Positions 46,734 to 58,772 are shown, counted from the stretch's first letter. The stretch is 64,000 bases of DNA from Lamellibrachia satsuma (GCA_033239005.1 BSQZ01000028.1:6396911-6460910), one strand, 5' to 3'. Made by a program: numbers and translations. Notes: a model not told the origin generated them from the sequence alone.

Positions 46734-48262
46734 ACTTGACTTGACTTATGCCCTTGTGCCACCATCACTGCTCTCAACTGCGGGGAAAATCCTAGCAAAA
46801 ATCCTTCTGAAAAGACTACAAACAATTGCAGAATTAATTCTCCTTGAAAGCCAGTGTGGGTTTCGCACCTCACACTCCACAATTGACATGATATTCACCT
46901 TGCGGCAGCTACAGGAAAAAGCTATTGAACAACAACAAAGCCTCTACATGATTTTTATTGACTTGTCAAAGGCATTCGACACAGTGGACAGATCAACCCT
47001 GTGGATCTTACTTAGAAGATATGGATGCCCTGAGATGTTTGTCAAGGTAATTCAGGAATTTCACGATGGCATGGCTGGTTCAGTGTCTGTTGGTGGAACA
47101 ATTACAGATCTATTTGAAATTAGTCATGGATTAAAGAAAGGATGCGTCTTGGCACCCACTTTGTTCACTCTCTTTCTTGGAGCAGTACTACCTGCACCAT
47201 CGGAATAGTTGAGTATGGGCGTTTTCATCAAAACTAGAACTGATGAACAGTTATTCAACTTGGCTAGACTGAGAGCAAACGCAAAAACTTGTGAACGTTG
47301 CATTCGTGAACTGCTGTTTGCAGATGATGCTGCTATTGTTGCGCACACACTAGAAGACATCACAGATTCGTAAACATTTTGAACAAGCTGCAACCTTATT
47401 TGGACCTACAATTAGTACAAAGAAAACTGTAACACTCTACCAACCTCCACCTGGACAAACTTCAACCAGTCCACACATTGAAATCTCAGGCACCCCACTA
47501 AAGTCAATAACTTCACATACTTGGGAAGCATGATTGCATCTGACAACACCATCGACATGGAAACTAACAACCATATACATGCTGCCTCAGGAGCCTTTGG
47601 AGGACACTGGAGGCGAGTGTGGTCACAACATGGCATTACAATCTCCACAAAGTGCAAGGTGTACAAGGTGATTGTACTACCAACACTCAGCTGAGATGTG
47701 TACTCTCTACCATTGTCACATCAGAAAACTTTCCCAAGTGCATCTCCGGCGTCTACGACAAATCCTTCGGATCTCATGGAAAGACCACATTGCAAACGTT
47801 AGAAGTGTTGAGACAGGCCAACATGTTAAGTATAGAAGCCATTCTGACTGCATCCCAACTCCACTGGACTGGACATGTTACCTTGAATGAGCAGCGATAG
47901 ACTCCCAAAGGCAGCGGGAAACGCCTTCGTGGTGGACGTTTGCAATACAAAGATGTGCTAAAACGACATCTCAAAGCTACACACATCCCTGTAAACACCT
48001 GGGAATCCACTGCACATGACCAACAACAGTGGAGGCGGGCCATACATCAGGGAAAGATTCATATAGTAGAAAAGTTAACTCAAAAGTATCAACATGAGCA
48101 TGATCGTCGGTACGGCCTTCTAGGTGCTTCTATACCTACCGTCTTCTGTGATGACTGTGGCAGAGGTTTTGTGGCACAAATAGGCTTGAATTCTCACCGA
48201 AGAGCAAAGCACAAGGATACCCCCCTTCATTGATGTTATCATTGAACATGATGGACAGCAAG
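46734..48262 (+). pseudogene. 5'-truncated LINE with C-terminal zinc finger
   Basis: The reverse transcriptase starts part-way through (LLSTAGKILAKILLKRL). It shows motif A MIFIDLSKAFDTV (46948-46986), HGLKKGCVLAPTLFTLFLGA, catalytic FADD in LLFADDAAIVA (47317-47328), and the tail motifs ISTKKTVTLYQPPPGQT and LRQILRISWKDHIANV. It ends with a C2H2 finger CDDCGRGFVAQIGLNSHRRA KH (48147-48213) and a stop at about 48231. A stop after GAVLPAPSE (47206) and several frameshifts break the frame, so it is non-functional, although the catalytic residues survive. The endonuclease is absent. A 12-bp duplication ATTTAAAGGTAG flanks it. It is a different family from the preceding two LINE copies. The 155-codon frame at 46741-47208 is only the first open piece. 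Confidence 0.87.
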
Positions 48263-48274
48263 ATTTAAAGGTAG
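48263..48274 (+). repeat. target-site duplication, right copy
   Basis: ATTTAAAGGTAG, partner of 46722-46733. Confidence 0.75.
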
Positions 48275-48896
48275 GTAGTCTGATCATTTTGTTTATCGTA
48301 AAAGTCAAATCACATGTTTACATACTGCATGTTGAACTGGGGCAGCCTAATAGGTGGACCATGGTAGCCATGTCGCTCTTATTTGACTTATTTACTACCA
48401 CGGTACTCCCAATTGTGCCTTTTATATGGAAATATACTTGTTTTTATTTTTGCAATGATTGTAGCAACATGGCTCCCCCGAGTGCTGTCTATATAACCAG
48501 GTCTGCCCTAGTCTGCCCATTAGGGTGGCCCTGCTGAATGGCAAGGTTCATATTCATAAACAGATAAACACATTTGAGCAGTCAAGATGTTCAATTTACA
48601 ATAGATATATACTATATAACAGGTGATTACAACCTACTTTTAAACAACATATGAAGCACATAAACTTGATTAGTTACGACTCGCACATCACAGAAATGAC
48701 CGTCTCAAAAACTTCATAAGCAGAATACATTTTCTAAAAGTTCTAAAAATAATGTTTTTGTTTGTGTGATTAAATGTGACAAACATAATTATGTACATTT
48801 CTGTTGAGCTTTAAAACATAACTAAATGAAACCAAACACTCGCACACACCAAGTTGTCAGTTAATCACACATAAAGTTGTGCATGAAGAGAGTATA
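48275..48896. other. probable 3' flank of the RIPK1-like gene
   Basis: No ORF of note. On the minus strand this is downstream of the death-domain stop codon and may hold its 3' UTR. I found no exact AATAAA in that orientation. Confidence 0.3.
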
Positions 48897-49231
48897 TCAG
48901 CTGGACTTGGCACCACCACTTGGGTGGTTTTTTTCCAGATACTTCACAACACTTGCACAGTCTTGCACAGAGAAGATCGCTTTAGCTAGCGAACCAACTG
49001 TAGCATTCGCTTCCTTCCTGTCTTTCCACGTCCGCAACATCTGATGTATTTGCTCACGTAGGCCCTGGTAGTCATGTTCTATAATGTCAGTTTCACCATC
49101 CTCAAAGCCGAGCTTGCGTGCCACAGTTCTCCAATTTCTGCCAAGGTACTGTTCCATGGCATCAATGTCTTCGTCCGTGATGATATCAATGCAAGCTGTT
49201 AACAGACAACACTTCATGGGACAAGGGTTTG
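48897..49231 (-). CDS. RIPK1-like gene, last exon: death domain
   Basis: Terminal exon of a host gene, encoding about 110 residues. The domain runs from about ITDEDIDAMEQYLGRNWRTV through ARKLGFEDGETDIIEHDYQG to LREQIHQMLRTWKDRKEANA, then TVGSLAKAI and VVKYLEKNHPSG. The pattern LGxxWxxxARKLGF, then IxxIxHDY, then QML+xWxxRxxxxATVGxLAxA is that of six-helix death domains and closest, from memory, to RIPK1. Death domains pair with those of FADD, TRADD or TNF receptors in cell-death and NF-kB signalling. The likely acceptor is TTCATTAATTACAG before CAAACC (boundary 49231). A second acceptor, CTGTTAACAG before CTTGCA, gives the same phase and a slightly shorter exon. Phase matches the exon at 49889-50023. 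Stop TGA at 48897-48899. A fusion to other domains upstream cannot be excluded. Confidence 0.85.
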
Positions 49232-49888
49232 CTGTAATTAATGAAAATTAATTATTTTGATGCCACAATGACAATTATATGCATTGCTACGTCCTAACAA
49301 TGTGGCTATCATTATTGATATAGGAAAAACAATAATGGTAATAAAATCAGTGCAATAAAGACCCAAACAAAAAACTAGATAATCACAAGAAAACCCACTA
49401 AAATAAAGTCATAAGTCATTACAGAAATAAATGTTTATTCCCAACTGGATTATATGTACATCCATATGAAAAAATTTAGCTCTTTATAGAGAAATCATCA
49501 TCTTTATTTTAAAATTGTTGTATTTAATAAATTACAAAATATGTATCTTGTGTCAGATTCAAAAAGGTGGTATCTAATTATTAAAAATACAGTGTCAATG
49601 GGTTCTTTGAATATTGCTGGAAATGGATTTTTATTCTTCTATGTTATCTATACATGTTATCTGACAAGGGTGGGCACAAACAGGTTTTCAATAACAAAAT
49701 TTTTAGGTTTTCTTGTCAACACACCATAGAACTTGTTGCTTTGGGTGGCAACCTTTTTAAACCACAGTTCACAGATAACGAAAAATTTAATACTCCCATA
49801 CTCAGAGTGAGACATGACGATGTATGGACTTGGATGATATCAAACTAAAATGATATATAAGACCTAATACCGAGTGTGCATTCATTAC
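49232..49888 (-). other. intron of the RIPK1-like gene
   Basis: 657-bp AT-rich sequence with donor GTAATGAATG at its high-coordinate end and a pyrimidine-rich ATTAATTACAG acceptor at the other. Phase 1 on both sides. Short ORFs inside (49541-49848, plus) look like noise. Confidence 0.75.
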
Positions 49889-50023
49889 CTGTTATGGATG
49901 GCTCTGGCCTGTGCTTGGATTTCACTGTGGGACTTTTGCGAGGGTTTATAACCATTACATTGCCACTGCCAATCTGCACATTACTGGCATGAGAAATGTG
50001 CACGGCGGACTTTATGCCAGACT
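49889..50023 (-). CDS. RIPK1-like gene, penultimate exon: RHIM motif
   Basis: A 135-bp exon bounded by TTTTGTTGCAG (acceptor) and CAG followed by GTAATG (donor). It begins and ends in phase 1 and reads ESGIKSAVHISHASNVQIGS GNVMVINPRKSPTVKSKHRP EPSIT. VQIGSGNVM (49953-49979) fits the RHIM consensus [IV]-Q-[IVL]-G-x-x-N-x-M. RHIMs stack into amyloid-like signalling fibrils in RIPK1, RIPK3, ZBP1 and TRIF. A RHIM followed by a C-terminal death domain is the arrangement of RIPK1. The RHIM is followed by a basic, Ser/Pro-rich linker. The upstream exons, where RIPK1 would have its kinase, were not found in 50.0-53.0 kb or elsewhere on the minus strand. They may be short, lie beyond the window, or be absent. 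Confidence 0.75.
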
Positions 50024-51164
50024 CTGCAACAAAACACAATAGTTGTCACATATCAACAATGGAAAACATCAATCTATAACATTAACACCATCCAGCTCAT
50101 TACAAAACAATATAATGGTGAAAACAAGCATGAACTGTCATCCCCCAAACCACCTGTTGACCTGTACCTAAAGTGAACCCTAGTCTGCCACAGACCTTCA
50201 CCATTCAGTTAACTTTGTTTTGAGATATCTTCTAGTAATTAATGAACTTAAAGCTATACTGTGCTCAGAGACTAAATAAAAGCTAACCCCCAAATATTAT
50301 GTTGTCAGTTTGTCACTATTATATAGAAGTTACAGCACTGAGGAAGAGCATCTAGTACACTTGCCAGGTGTATAAGAGCTGTTCCTTGGGTTGGATTACA
50401 CATAATAATTGACTACCGACATGGAGATACTGAGGTCATTGTATTCAATCCATTCCACAGCCACTCTTACAGTTTACATCAAGTCTGCTCTGTGGCAACA
50501 CCTCATGATGGTTACAACAGTATCAGCTGGCTAAGTCATAGTCAAAGTTATTAATTTTGGCAATATAAAAAATTAAATGGGTAATTAATACAACAAATGT
50601 TATACAATTAGATGTACAAATAAATGTATGAAAATATGTGTACTGCCACAGCATTAATTTTCTTGCAAGTAGTTTTCATGAAAAAGTGAGGAACATCCTC
50701 CACCAATCAACTTTCACTGTTTTTTCATCAGTTTTTAATGCGCTGTGGTGGTTCTGGGTCGCATCAGCGGCGAAATCTCATCAACAGCAACATTTTTGGA
50801 CACTTCTGTGAATTAGTTGATCACTTCACCAGCATAACATTGGTGGCTTCTGCAGCATTACTGCTGTGGCTTTTTGCTTTGTCACTTCAGTAGTGTTGTA
50901 GATGGTTTATGCATGAAAAAAGGCAACAAAGCACATACCCGTTTACATTAATTTTAATAACATAAAATAGATGCTTTAGTAGTAAATAAAAACATTTGCA
51001 AACTATATTCATGGATTATTTTAATATTATTCACATTTGAAATATGCATTTGAAAAATAAAACGTTTTTTTATTCATTTTCAAAATAGTATGTTCGTTTG
51101 ATCATATTGAAGTAACCATATTTGCAATCAAATGCATTTAACAAGTATTTAAGTTTTCAAATAC
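50024..51164. other. probable upstream intron of the RIPK1-like gene
   Basis: AT-rich sequence. I looked on the minus strand for a further exon and saw none with protein-kinase motifs or a convincing splice pair. Confidence 0.35.
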
Positions 51165-51410
51165 TTTTAAATTTGTGTGCTAAAGCATTCAATAAGGCAA
51201 ACACTATGATAGGCATGGTCAACAGAGCCATCAAATATAAGACCTAGGAGGTAGTGGTACAATTTTACAAGTCCCCTGTAAGACCGCATCTGGACTATTG
51301 CATTCAAGCACGGCGTCCATTCAAGCAAAAACACAAACTTATTAGAAAGTGTGCAACATAGGGTGACCAGGATGATACCGGACTTGAGATGAGAAGGATC
51401 AAGGTAAATC
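51165..51410 (+). pseudogene. LINE reverse transcriptase C-terminal fragment (CR1/L2 type)
   Basis: Plus-strand translation gives KAFNKANTMIGMVNRAIKYK, a stop, then FYKSPVRPHLDYCIQA and, after a frameshift, LLESVQHRVTRMIPDLR. These are the KANxxLGxIxR, VRPxLxYCxQAWxP and LExVQxRxTRMI blocks that follow the catalytic domain in many LINEs. A stop and a frameshift show it is dead. The long minus-strand ORF at 51167-51586 is its shadow. Confidence 0.75.
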
Positions 51411-51563
51411 AAGGTAAATACTACTACCAGTGAAATTCCTTTCATAAAAAGGCGCTGAAGCAACCAAAAATCGCTGAAAATCACAAAAAGCGTGACTGTG
51501 GCAACAAAGTGATATTTAATTGCCCAAAGGCGGTAATATTGACACCTATGTACTATGTATACT

Positions 51564-52173
51564 GGGTCCCGGATGGGTCGGCCCACGCAGACAGATAGTT
51601 TGGCCCACAGCGGAATTCAAAGAACGGTTGTTTCAGCCCAGCTATATATCATGTGAATTATGATTGCACACATATATATGTACATGCATATGCTCACACA
51701 CATATATACTTATATTAATTTATCATTCTTATACAGGAATATCCATAAAATAAGCAAAAGTGATTAACATAATTATATAATGATTCAAATCTAAGTAATT
51801 ATTGTCTAAAGAAAATGTCTTTGAATTAAAAATAAGATAAAAAAAATATACGCTCCGTTTTTTAGCTGTCTCACAACAGCCTGCCTAATGTCATCAAATT
51901 TTAAACTATTTCATTTGTTTATACGTCATTATTTTATATAACGTTTATGTTTAATTTTTTTAATGTAATTCTTCATCTGTATGGTTTCAAGATTAAGTAG
52001 AATTAATTAGTAAGAAGAGTTGTTAGAGAATTATTTTAATAATTTAGCATATAACATTTCCCAGATACTGATTTAGCCAATGTGAGCGAAAACACTTCAC
52101 GGTTCATTGGTTGCGAAAAGGGTTGTTTCGGCCCATTGGCCAAACCCGTTATAGGCCGAAACATCCGACACCC
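51564..52173. mobile_element. MITE-like element, 610 bp
   Basis: The left end reads GGGTCCCGGATGGGTCGGCC and the reverse complement of the right end reads GGGTGTCGGATGTTTCGGCC, followed by a shared GTTTGGCC. TA dinucleotides lie just outside both ends. The interior is AT-rich with no ORF. This looks like a miniature inverted-repeat DNA element inserted next to the LINE fragment. Confidence 0.55.
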
Positions 52174-53059
52174 TATATAATTCGTTAAATTCCGTTGACG
52201 TCACAAAATGACGCGACTGGATTAGGAGAAACAGGAATCATCGCAGCGAATTATCAATATCACATTTAGTAACAAATATAATTATCATCTGTATGTGTAC
52301 AAAGTCGTGCATTGTATAACCGTGGAGAGGTTTTATTTGGTTAAAAGTTTGTACTTTTTCAAGAAGAATTAAAACAATTAATTTGGGGAAAATCCCAGAC
52401 AAAGTCGGAAGTCGAGGATGGTGTCACGTTCACGGCGCTCGTGACAAGGCGCAAGCGGCTTGCCTTAAGCCTAAGCTAAGCTAAGCCTTAAGTTTTAGCG
52501 CCGACATATCTCTAAGAATTCGTGTACACTCTACGTACCATCGAACACAAACATATTTGTAGCTTGCTTTGGTGAATCGGCCTTCGCGTGTTTATTCATT
52601 TCGTCAAACTAACCACGCCACGCCACGCCACGCCACACAATCCATTAAGTTCAACTTAACCAAAAAGTCCCAACTTCGTTGTGCGGTTATTCATTGATCA
52701 ATAACGAAACACGCGAAAGAGGGCGCTGCTATGCTGTGCCTAATTTGCGGACTTGTTATTGCGTACATTTTCCTAATGTCCGCTCTTCAAAAAAATTAGG
52801 AACGCCATATCTTTTTCTGTTTACTAATACCATAATAGTATGTTCCATTTTGTTTATCGATGTAACATAAGCAAACAACATGTGTGCCTTCTGTCCCATA
52901 TGAGCGCCTAATTTATCCTTGTGGAAATTGTCATCAACCTGTCAGAAACCGAGACAATTAAGGCTATCCTCTGCGAATAATGTAATCATGCTATGGCACC
53001 ACATACATTGTATCGGTATATCCCCATCATCCTACATCCTACATCCTTGATTAACCAAA
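52174..53059. other. no gene recognised; locally GC-richer
   Basis: Contains TGACGTCA at about 52197-52204 (CRE-like), a TAAGC-rich imperfect palindrome at 52463-52491 and a (CCACG)n run at 52611-52637. CpG is more common than around it. It might be a promoter region, but no transcript start can be assigned. Confidence 0.3.
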
Positions 53060-55950
53060 GTGCCTTCTGGTTCTGCGACCATTGTGGAATTCCAAATTTT
53101 ACCCCTTCTCCATCCATCTAAAAATAAGCAATCAAATTCTAACTACACTTGGTCTGACAGCTCTATATTTAGCATCCCAACACTCCATACATCACAAAAT
53201 ACAGGCTTAATTTTCGCCACAAACCCCCAAAACACCTCAACCCCCGAACGTCACAAGAAAATCCAAGGAAATTAACACACTTAAAGGAATTTCGATAAAT
53301 ACCAACAGCGTTAAGAGCATAGAAAAAGCAACCAAACTAAAAGACACTATTCAATCTAATAACCCAGACATCACAGTTGAAACTAAATTAGATGAAAACT
53401 ATGCTACATACTCTTTTCTCCCACCTAACTATGAGGCCATCAGAAAGGACAGGAATGTCCATGGCGGTGGAGTCCTTATAGCCTTCCGTGACAACATTGT
53501 AGCTGAACCCCTCCAAAATTTAAACTCAAATTGTGAAACAGTTTGGACGATAATTCACTTTGCACTTAACAAATGCATATATTTTTCATCTTATTATCGA
53601 CCCCCAATTGACCACCTCCAATCCCTTGAAGCTCTCTATGAATCCCTAAATAAGCTATACAGATCACGCAAAAATTCCCCCTAATGTATTCATAGCTGGG
53701 GATTTTAACCTCACTGATATCAACTGGACAAATCACCAGACCACTAATAACAGCACTGCTAGCAAGCATAACAAACTACTAGAAATAACTAATGACTTTG
53801 GGCTGCAAAACATGGTAAACGACCCCACACGTATCGTTTCTGGTAACATTCTTGACCTCATACTCGCCTCAAATCCCTCCATTATCAGCAACACCCATAC
53901 CACTCCTGGTATGAGCAATCACGAATCCGTGACCTTCAATGTCAACTTAAACCCAGTTCGCAACAGGAACCCCCCACCAAGTTTATAGTTACAAATAAGA
54001 AGACTGGAACAAACTCAAAGAAGATATAGACAAACTAAATCGTGAGTACTTCGACATTGAGCCCAACTCATAGGATATAGACACAAACTGGACCTTCTTT
54101 CGCAAACGTCTGACTACCTTGATTAACAATAACATACCTAGACGATACACCAAAGTGAAAACCCACCTCCGCTGGACAACACGTGAACTAATTAGAATGC
54201 AGAGAAGACGTAACAAAAGCTACAAAAAGACAAAGCAAACTGGACCAAACGGCGACTGGGAAAATTTAAGGAACTCAGAAAGCAAGCTAAAAAAAGCGCT
54301 AGCAAAATCTTACAAATACTATGTTAACAACCACATTGGAGACAGCCTGGAAACTAATCCTAAACGATTCTTGTCATTTATTAAGGCAAATAAACGAGAA
54401 AATATTGGCATTCCCACACTTCGAGTAAACGACCAGCCAATAATAAATGATCGTGATAAAGCAAATGCCCTCAACAACCAATTTAGTTCTGTATTTATCC
54501 AAGAAAAGCACCCCATCCCCCAAATAGCCCCATTCTCGAAATTGGCATAGATGGTGTAATAAAGAGTCCTTAAAGAAACTGCAAAGCAGATAGCTTCCAT
54601 TATCACCCAAATTTTCGAAAAATCATACAACACACGAAAACTTAATACACAAAAAAGCCACAAATCTGATCCTGCTAACTACATACCTATATCACTAACC
54701 TGCATCCTCTGTAAAGTGATGGGACATAATCATCCTAAGCAATATGTGGAAGCACCTGCATAATCATAACGTCATTCTCCACTTCCAACACGGATTCCAG
54801 TTGGGACTGTCTTGTGAATCGCAAATCACTGAGACAGTCCATGATTGGATGACTGCTATAGACAACAAGACCCAAACTGACGCAATCCCGCTTGACTTTG
54901 CCAAAGCCTTCGACAGAGTCCCTCACCTACACCTTCTATCAAAATTGACCTCCTACGGAATCACTGGAAACACAAAAAATTTGATCAAATCTTTTCTATC
55001 CAACCGCAAGCAGAGAGTCTCAGTTAACGGAGCCCTGTTGGACATCACAGATGTCACATCTGGTGTTCTACAGGGTTCAGTTCTAGGACCTGTCCTCTTC
55101 TTACTCTACATAAATGACATAGAAAGGAACGTAAAATCTTCCATACGCCTTTTTGCAGATGACAGTATTATATATGGTAAAATTTCTTCCAAAACTGACC
55201 ACGAAATTTTCCAAACTTACATTAACCAACTCCAAACATGGTCAGACAAATGGCAAATGGAATTTAATGTATCTAAATGTGTCCACCTTCCAATAACAAA
55301 CAAAATTAAACCCAGCTCACATAAGTACTCGTTTTTTGGCCAGCCACTATCTACTGTATCCAGCCACTCACATCTCGGAGTAAAATTGGATTCCAAATTA
55401 ACATAGACAAATCACGTCAGTGACATAACTTCAAAAACTTCGAAAGTTTTAGGCATGATTAAACGAACTATTGGCCCATGTAAACCCGAAGTTAAACGAA
55501 AAGCCTACAACATGCTAATCCGGCCAAAACTCGAGTATTTGTCATCCATATGGAATCCTCACACCATTTCACAAGTTAAAAGCCTTGAAAGAGTACAACA
55601 CTCTGCTGCCATATTTGTTAAAAATTATTACAGAAGGAACATAAATCCAGCAGATCTAATCACTGCCCTTGGATGGCCAACCCTTGAACGAAGACTTATT
55701 ATTAAACAAGCCACAACCTTCGACAAAATTCTAAATAACATTATTGAGATCACCCCCCCCTCCAGGCGTACTAACCCGCTCTCGAACCCGTGGACAATAC
55801 GTAGCCCCTAGGTGTCAATGATCTTTTATTTTTATCCTCGAGCAATTCCCATATGGAATTACCAACATAAAAACCCAAATCATTTCAAAAAGCTATCATA
55901 GAACTCCCTTTCACCACACCTCCTTACCTAAACTGCCTTTAAAACACAGC
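53060..55950 (+). pseudogene. near-full-length Jockey/CR1-type LINE, broken
   Basis: Plus-strand ORF2 with both enzymatic domains. The endonuclease part shows NTNSVKSIEKATKLKDTIQ, NNPDITVETKLDE, RKDRNVHGGGVLIAFRDN, SSYYRPP, then AGDFNLTDINW and MVNDPTRIVSGNILDLILAS NP. The reverse transcriptase has DFAKAFDRVPH (motif A), TSGVLQGSVLGPVLFLLYIN D, catalytic FADD (55152-55163) and WQMEFNVSKC, followed by LERVQHSAAIFVKNY and PRAIPIWN at the C terminus. Damage: a frameshift near 53683, a TAG near 54071, a stop at about 54548 followed by loss of part of the RT N-terminal block before SDPANYIPISLTCILCKVMG, a stop at 55404, and a frameshift near 55790. The longest open pieces are 54119-54550 and 54744-55406. 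It was probably intact when inserted. No target duplication identified. Confidence 0.88.
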
Positions 55951-56129
55951 AGCGTAAACTTATGGTGTGGGTGTGGAGACAATTTTTCAACTGACATCCT
56001 ATACATAAAATAGATAAAAATATCAATTATAAAACCCTTTCACTAACATTAAAGATACCAGTCTTTTAGTTGTATGCACCACTCACAGCGCATGCGCACA
56101 CACCACCACAAACTCTTGCGCTAGCCCAA

Positions 56130-56282
56130 GATTGAGCTGTTTGGAGTGTAACCACTTGAGACTTGAGATACTAAACATCCCCATGAATTCACCGAGCTAA
56201 CCGCAGAATTCAAGATGGCGTCCAAGATGTCGGCAACCCATTGATTTAACTTCTGAACCACTTATGCTAGAGGTCAAATATT

Positions 56283-56377
<95 letters not shown>

Positions 56378-56490
56378 TACTATAGTATAGTGTTTTCAGC
56401 TATGCTCTATCCAACTGACAATGGTAAGACATCCTAGAGTCATCAGAACGCGCATTCATTGCATTTTAAAACCGCAGGAAAATGTTACAG
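56130..56490 (+). repeat. left arm of a 4.4-kb inverted locus
   Basis: Shares AACCACTTATGCTAGAGG, GCTCTATCCAACT and CAGAACnnGCATTnATT, in order, with the reverse complement of about 60300-60560. It also has CAAGATGGCG and GCGCATGCGC words (YY1- and NRF1-like) that may be part of the element. A (TA)45 tract has expanded inside this arm only. Confidence 0.7.
56285..56374. repeat. (TA)45 microsatellite
   Basis: Ninety bases of uninterrupted TA inside the left arm of the inverted locus. The right arm has no TA run at the matching place. Confidence 0.97.
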
Positions 56491-56977
56491 TAAGACAGTC
56501 AGCCAGATTAGAGTAAAACAGTCAGCCAGCTTACTGTTGTGCTTGGTTGAAACAAACGACCAGATATGGATCTGATCTTGCTGGAACATGACTCACTGTG
56601 GTCTGCTTTCGAGATAAAGCTTACCGCATCCTGAAGAAGAAAAATAATGCACAAAAAAGCTGACATTAGGAGAACGAGATTATTAAAATGGAAGCTATGC
56701 TGGTCAGGAACTGACCTGCATCTCAATATCATCTCAATAATTATGCTACTCGGGTCTGCAGTCGGCACCGCTGATTGTGTTCGAGGCTGCTGGAGGAGCA
56801 GAACCACCAAGCTGTGGGTGCACTCACTGCAGTAGATATTGGTGGGCCTCTTCAAGCTCTTCTTATTTTTAATGTGGCCTGACAACTTTGCCCTGCTGCG
56901 TGTTTGCATAGAGGAAATGGTACCAGCATTCAATGCTGGCAGTCTCTATCTACAGCAGACGTGAAGCGTGAAAGCAG

Positions 56978-57244
56978 ATGATGGGTGATGCTGAGTTTAA
57001 GATGTTTGCTGATAAGGGAATGTTCGTTGTTAAGAGGACATACCACTTCAACGGTGGAAATCGGGCAGTGTTTGATGAGAATGCTGAAAGTATCCAATCA
57101 CGGATTCTACCCTGGCAAAGTTCTCAATCTGTGCACACTGTATTGCAAGTGCAAGCTGGCTGGGGGGGGGGAGGCGCCGTCATACTGATTGTCTCAACAT
57201 ATCTGGGTGAATATTTTAACTTGGCAGCAATGGGTGAAAATTGA
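56978..57244 (+). pseudogene. unassigned transposon-type protein fragment
   Basis: 88-codon plus-strand ORF: GDAEFKMFADKGMFVVKRTY HFNGG, then TYLGEYFNLAAMGEN at the end. The last part matches a minus-strand fragment at 59331-59543 (IGDYFNLAAIGKS) at both protein and DNA level, which is why I list it. The G-run near 57163-57171 suggests local indels. Family uncertain. Confidence 0.35.
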
Positions 57245-58324
57245 CCCTCAAAATTAAACTACCAGCAATGTTTTTTTCTACGTTTTCCTATCATGTGTAA
57301 ATGTTTGGACATCCAAAACGTCAAATATTTAAAAAATCGGATCATCTTGGAGAAAGTTACAGGTTGACAAAAGTTGAGACCAAAAAACTATCAGAACGTC
57401 CGTGCCTATTTATGATTACCAAAACATTACGTATTATTTTTTTATTCTTTTAAATGGTTTGTGGTCTGTGTTCTGTGGAACATATGTGGTATCGATACTC
57501 TAAAATTATTAGATCCTGCTATTTTTCCTTGTTACGTTTTCTCCGGTTTAATGTAGTCAAAATAGATACTTTATTTAGTAGATTTCGGTACGCAACGTTT
57601 CATTTAACATATAAATACATAGCAGCAGTCTAAAATAAGGAACAAAATTGTCCCAATTGCCTAACATGTTTTCGTTTCATGTCTGTGAATTTATGTTTGC
57701 TGAAGCAAATATTATTTATGATGGAACATTTATTCTACTACCACATTTTTCGTCACGGACGTTCCGCTTTTCTTTGTTATTTTCCAAATTCCATAAATGT
57801 TATTTGGGGTTCAAAATTTTTTGGTTAATGTACGGGTTTTGATCGTTGTTTTAACTATAGTATGTGGAGACGATATTATAAAGACATGCAACAAATATGC
57901 ATTATGATATGCAAATGATTACAAACTGTAATTTAATAAAACATACAACAGACAATATTGATCCAATGTACACCTGTGTACATTTAGCAGATACTTCTCC
58001 GTCACGGACGTGCTTGGGAGACTGCAGGCCGGTGTCACGGCTCTTGCGCTGTGCTGCATGACGGCTGGGGAGTAATCATCCCGACAGGGACACTGACAGG
58101 TTCACTGCAAGTATCATCATCAGACGCCAACTTCGAACTGTTGTGCTCGAGGCCGGAGACGCTCCATTCTGGGGTCTTGTACTTGGACGTTAACTTCTCA
58201 AGCCGCCACACTTGCAACTGCATTCCAGTGCAGTGGCAGCGCCGACTCCATCTCCACCTTCAGCTCCACCTGCAATTCCAACAGAGAGGAGACGGTCCAG
58301 AAGACTCGACACCTCATAATACAC
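57245..58324. other. AT-rich interior of the inverted locus
   Basis: No clear gene. It holds three copies of the CACGGACG motif (about 57393, minus; 57753, plus; 58001, plus). An ORF at 58051-58416 runs into the 34-bp minisatellite and shows no family. Confidence 0.4.
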
Positions 58325-58772
58325 AGACACCACCGTGGAGCTGGCCGAGGGTGCCAGGCCAGGCCACTGTGGAGCTGGCTGAGGGTGTCAGGCCAGGCCA
58401 CTGTGGAGCTGGCTGAGGGTGTCAGGCCAGGTCACCGTAGAGCTGTCTGAGGGTGCCAGGCCAGGCCACCGTGGAGCTGACTGAGGGTGCCAGACCAGAC
58501 CACCGTGGAGCTGGCTGAGGGTGCCAGACCAGTTCACCGTGGAGCTGACTGAGCGTGCTAGGCCAGGCCACCGTGGAGCTATCTGAGGGTACCAGGCCAG
58601 GTCACCGTGGAGCTGTCTGAGGGTGCCAGGCCAGGTCACCGTGGAGCTGTCTGAGGGTGCCAGGCCAGGTCACCGTGGAGCTATCTGAGGGTACCAGGCC
58701 AGGCCACCGTGGAGCTGACTGAGGGTGTCAGGCCAGACCACCGTGGAGCTGGCTGAGGGTGCCAGACCAGGC
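58325..58772 (+). repeat. 34-bp minisatellite, about 13 copies
   Basis: Unit GTGCCAGGCCAGGTCACCGT then GGAGCTGTCTGAGG, GC-rich against an AT-rich surround, with GTGTCAGG, CAGACCA and GGCTGAGG variants. It sits close to the centre of the 56.1-60.6 kb inverted locus. ORFs through it are artefacts. Confidence 0.95.

Noticed and set aside
51167..51586. 139-codon minus-strand ORF
   Set aside because: It is the antisense shadow of a LINE fragment clearly readable on the plus strand (VRPHLDYCIQA, ESVQHRVTRMI).
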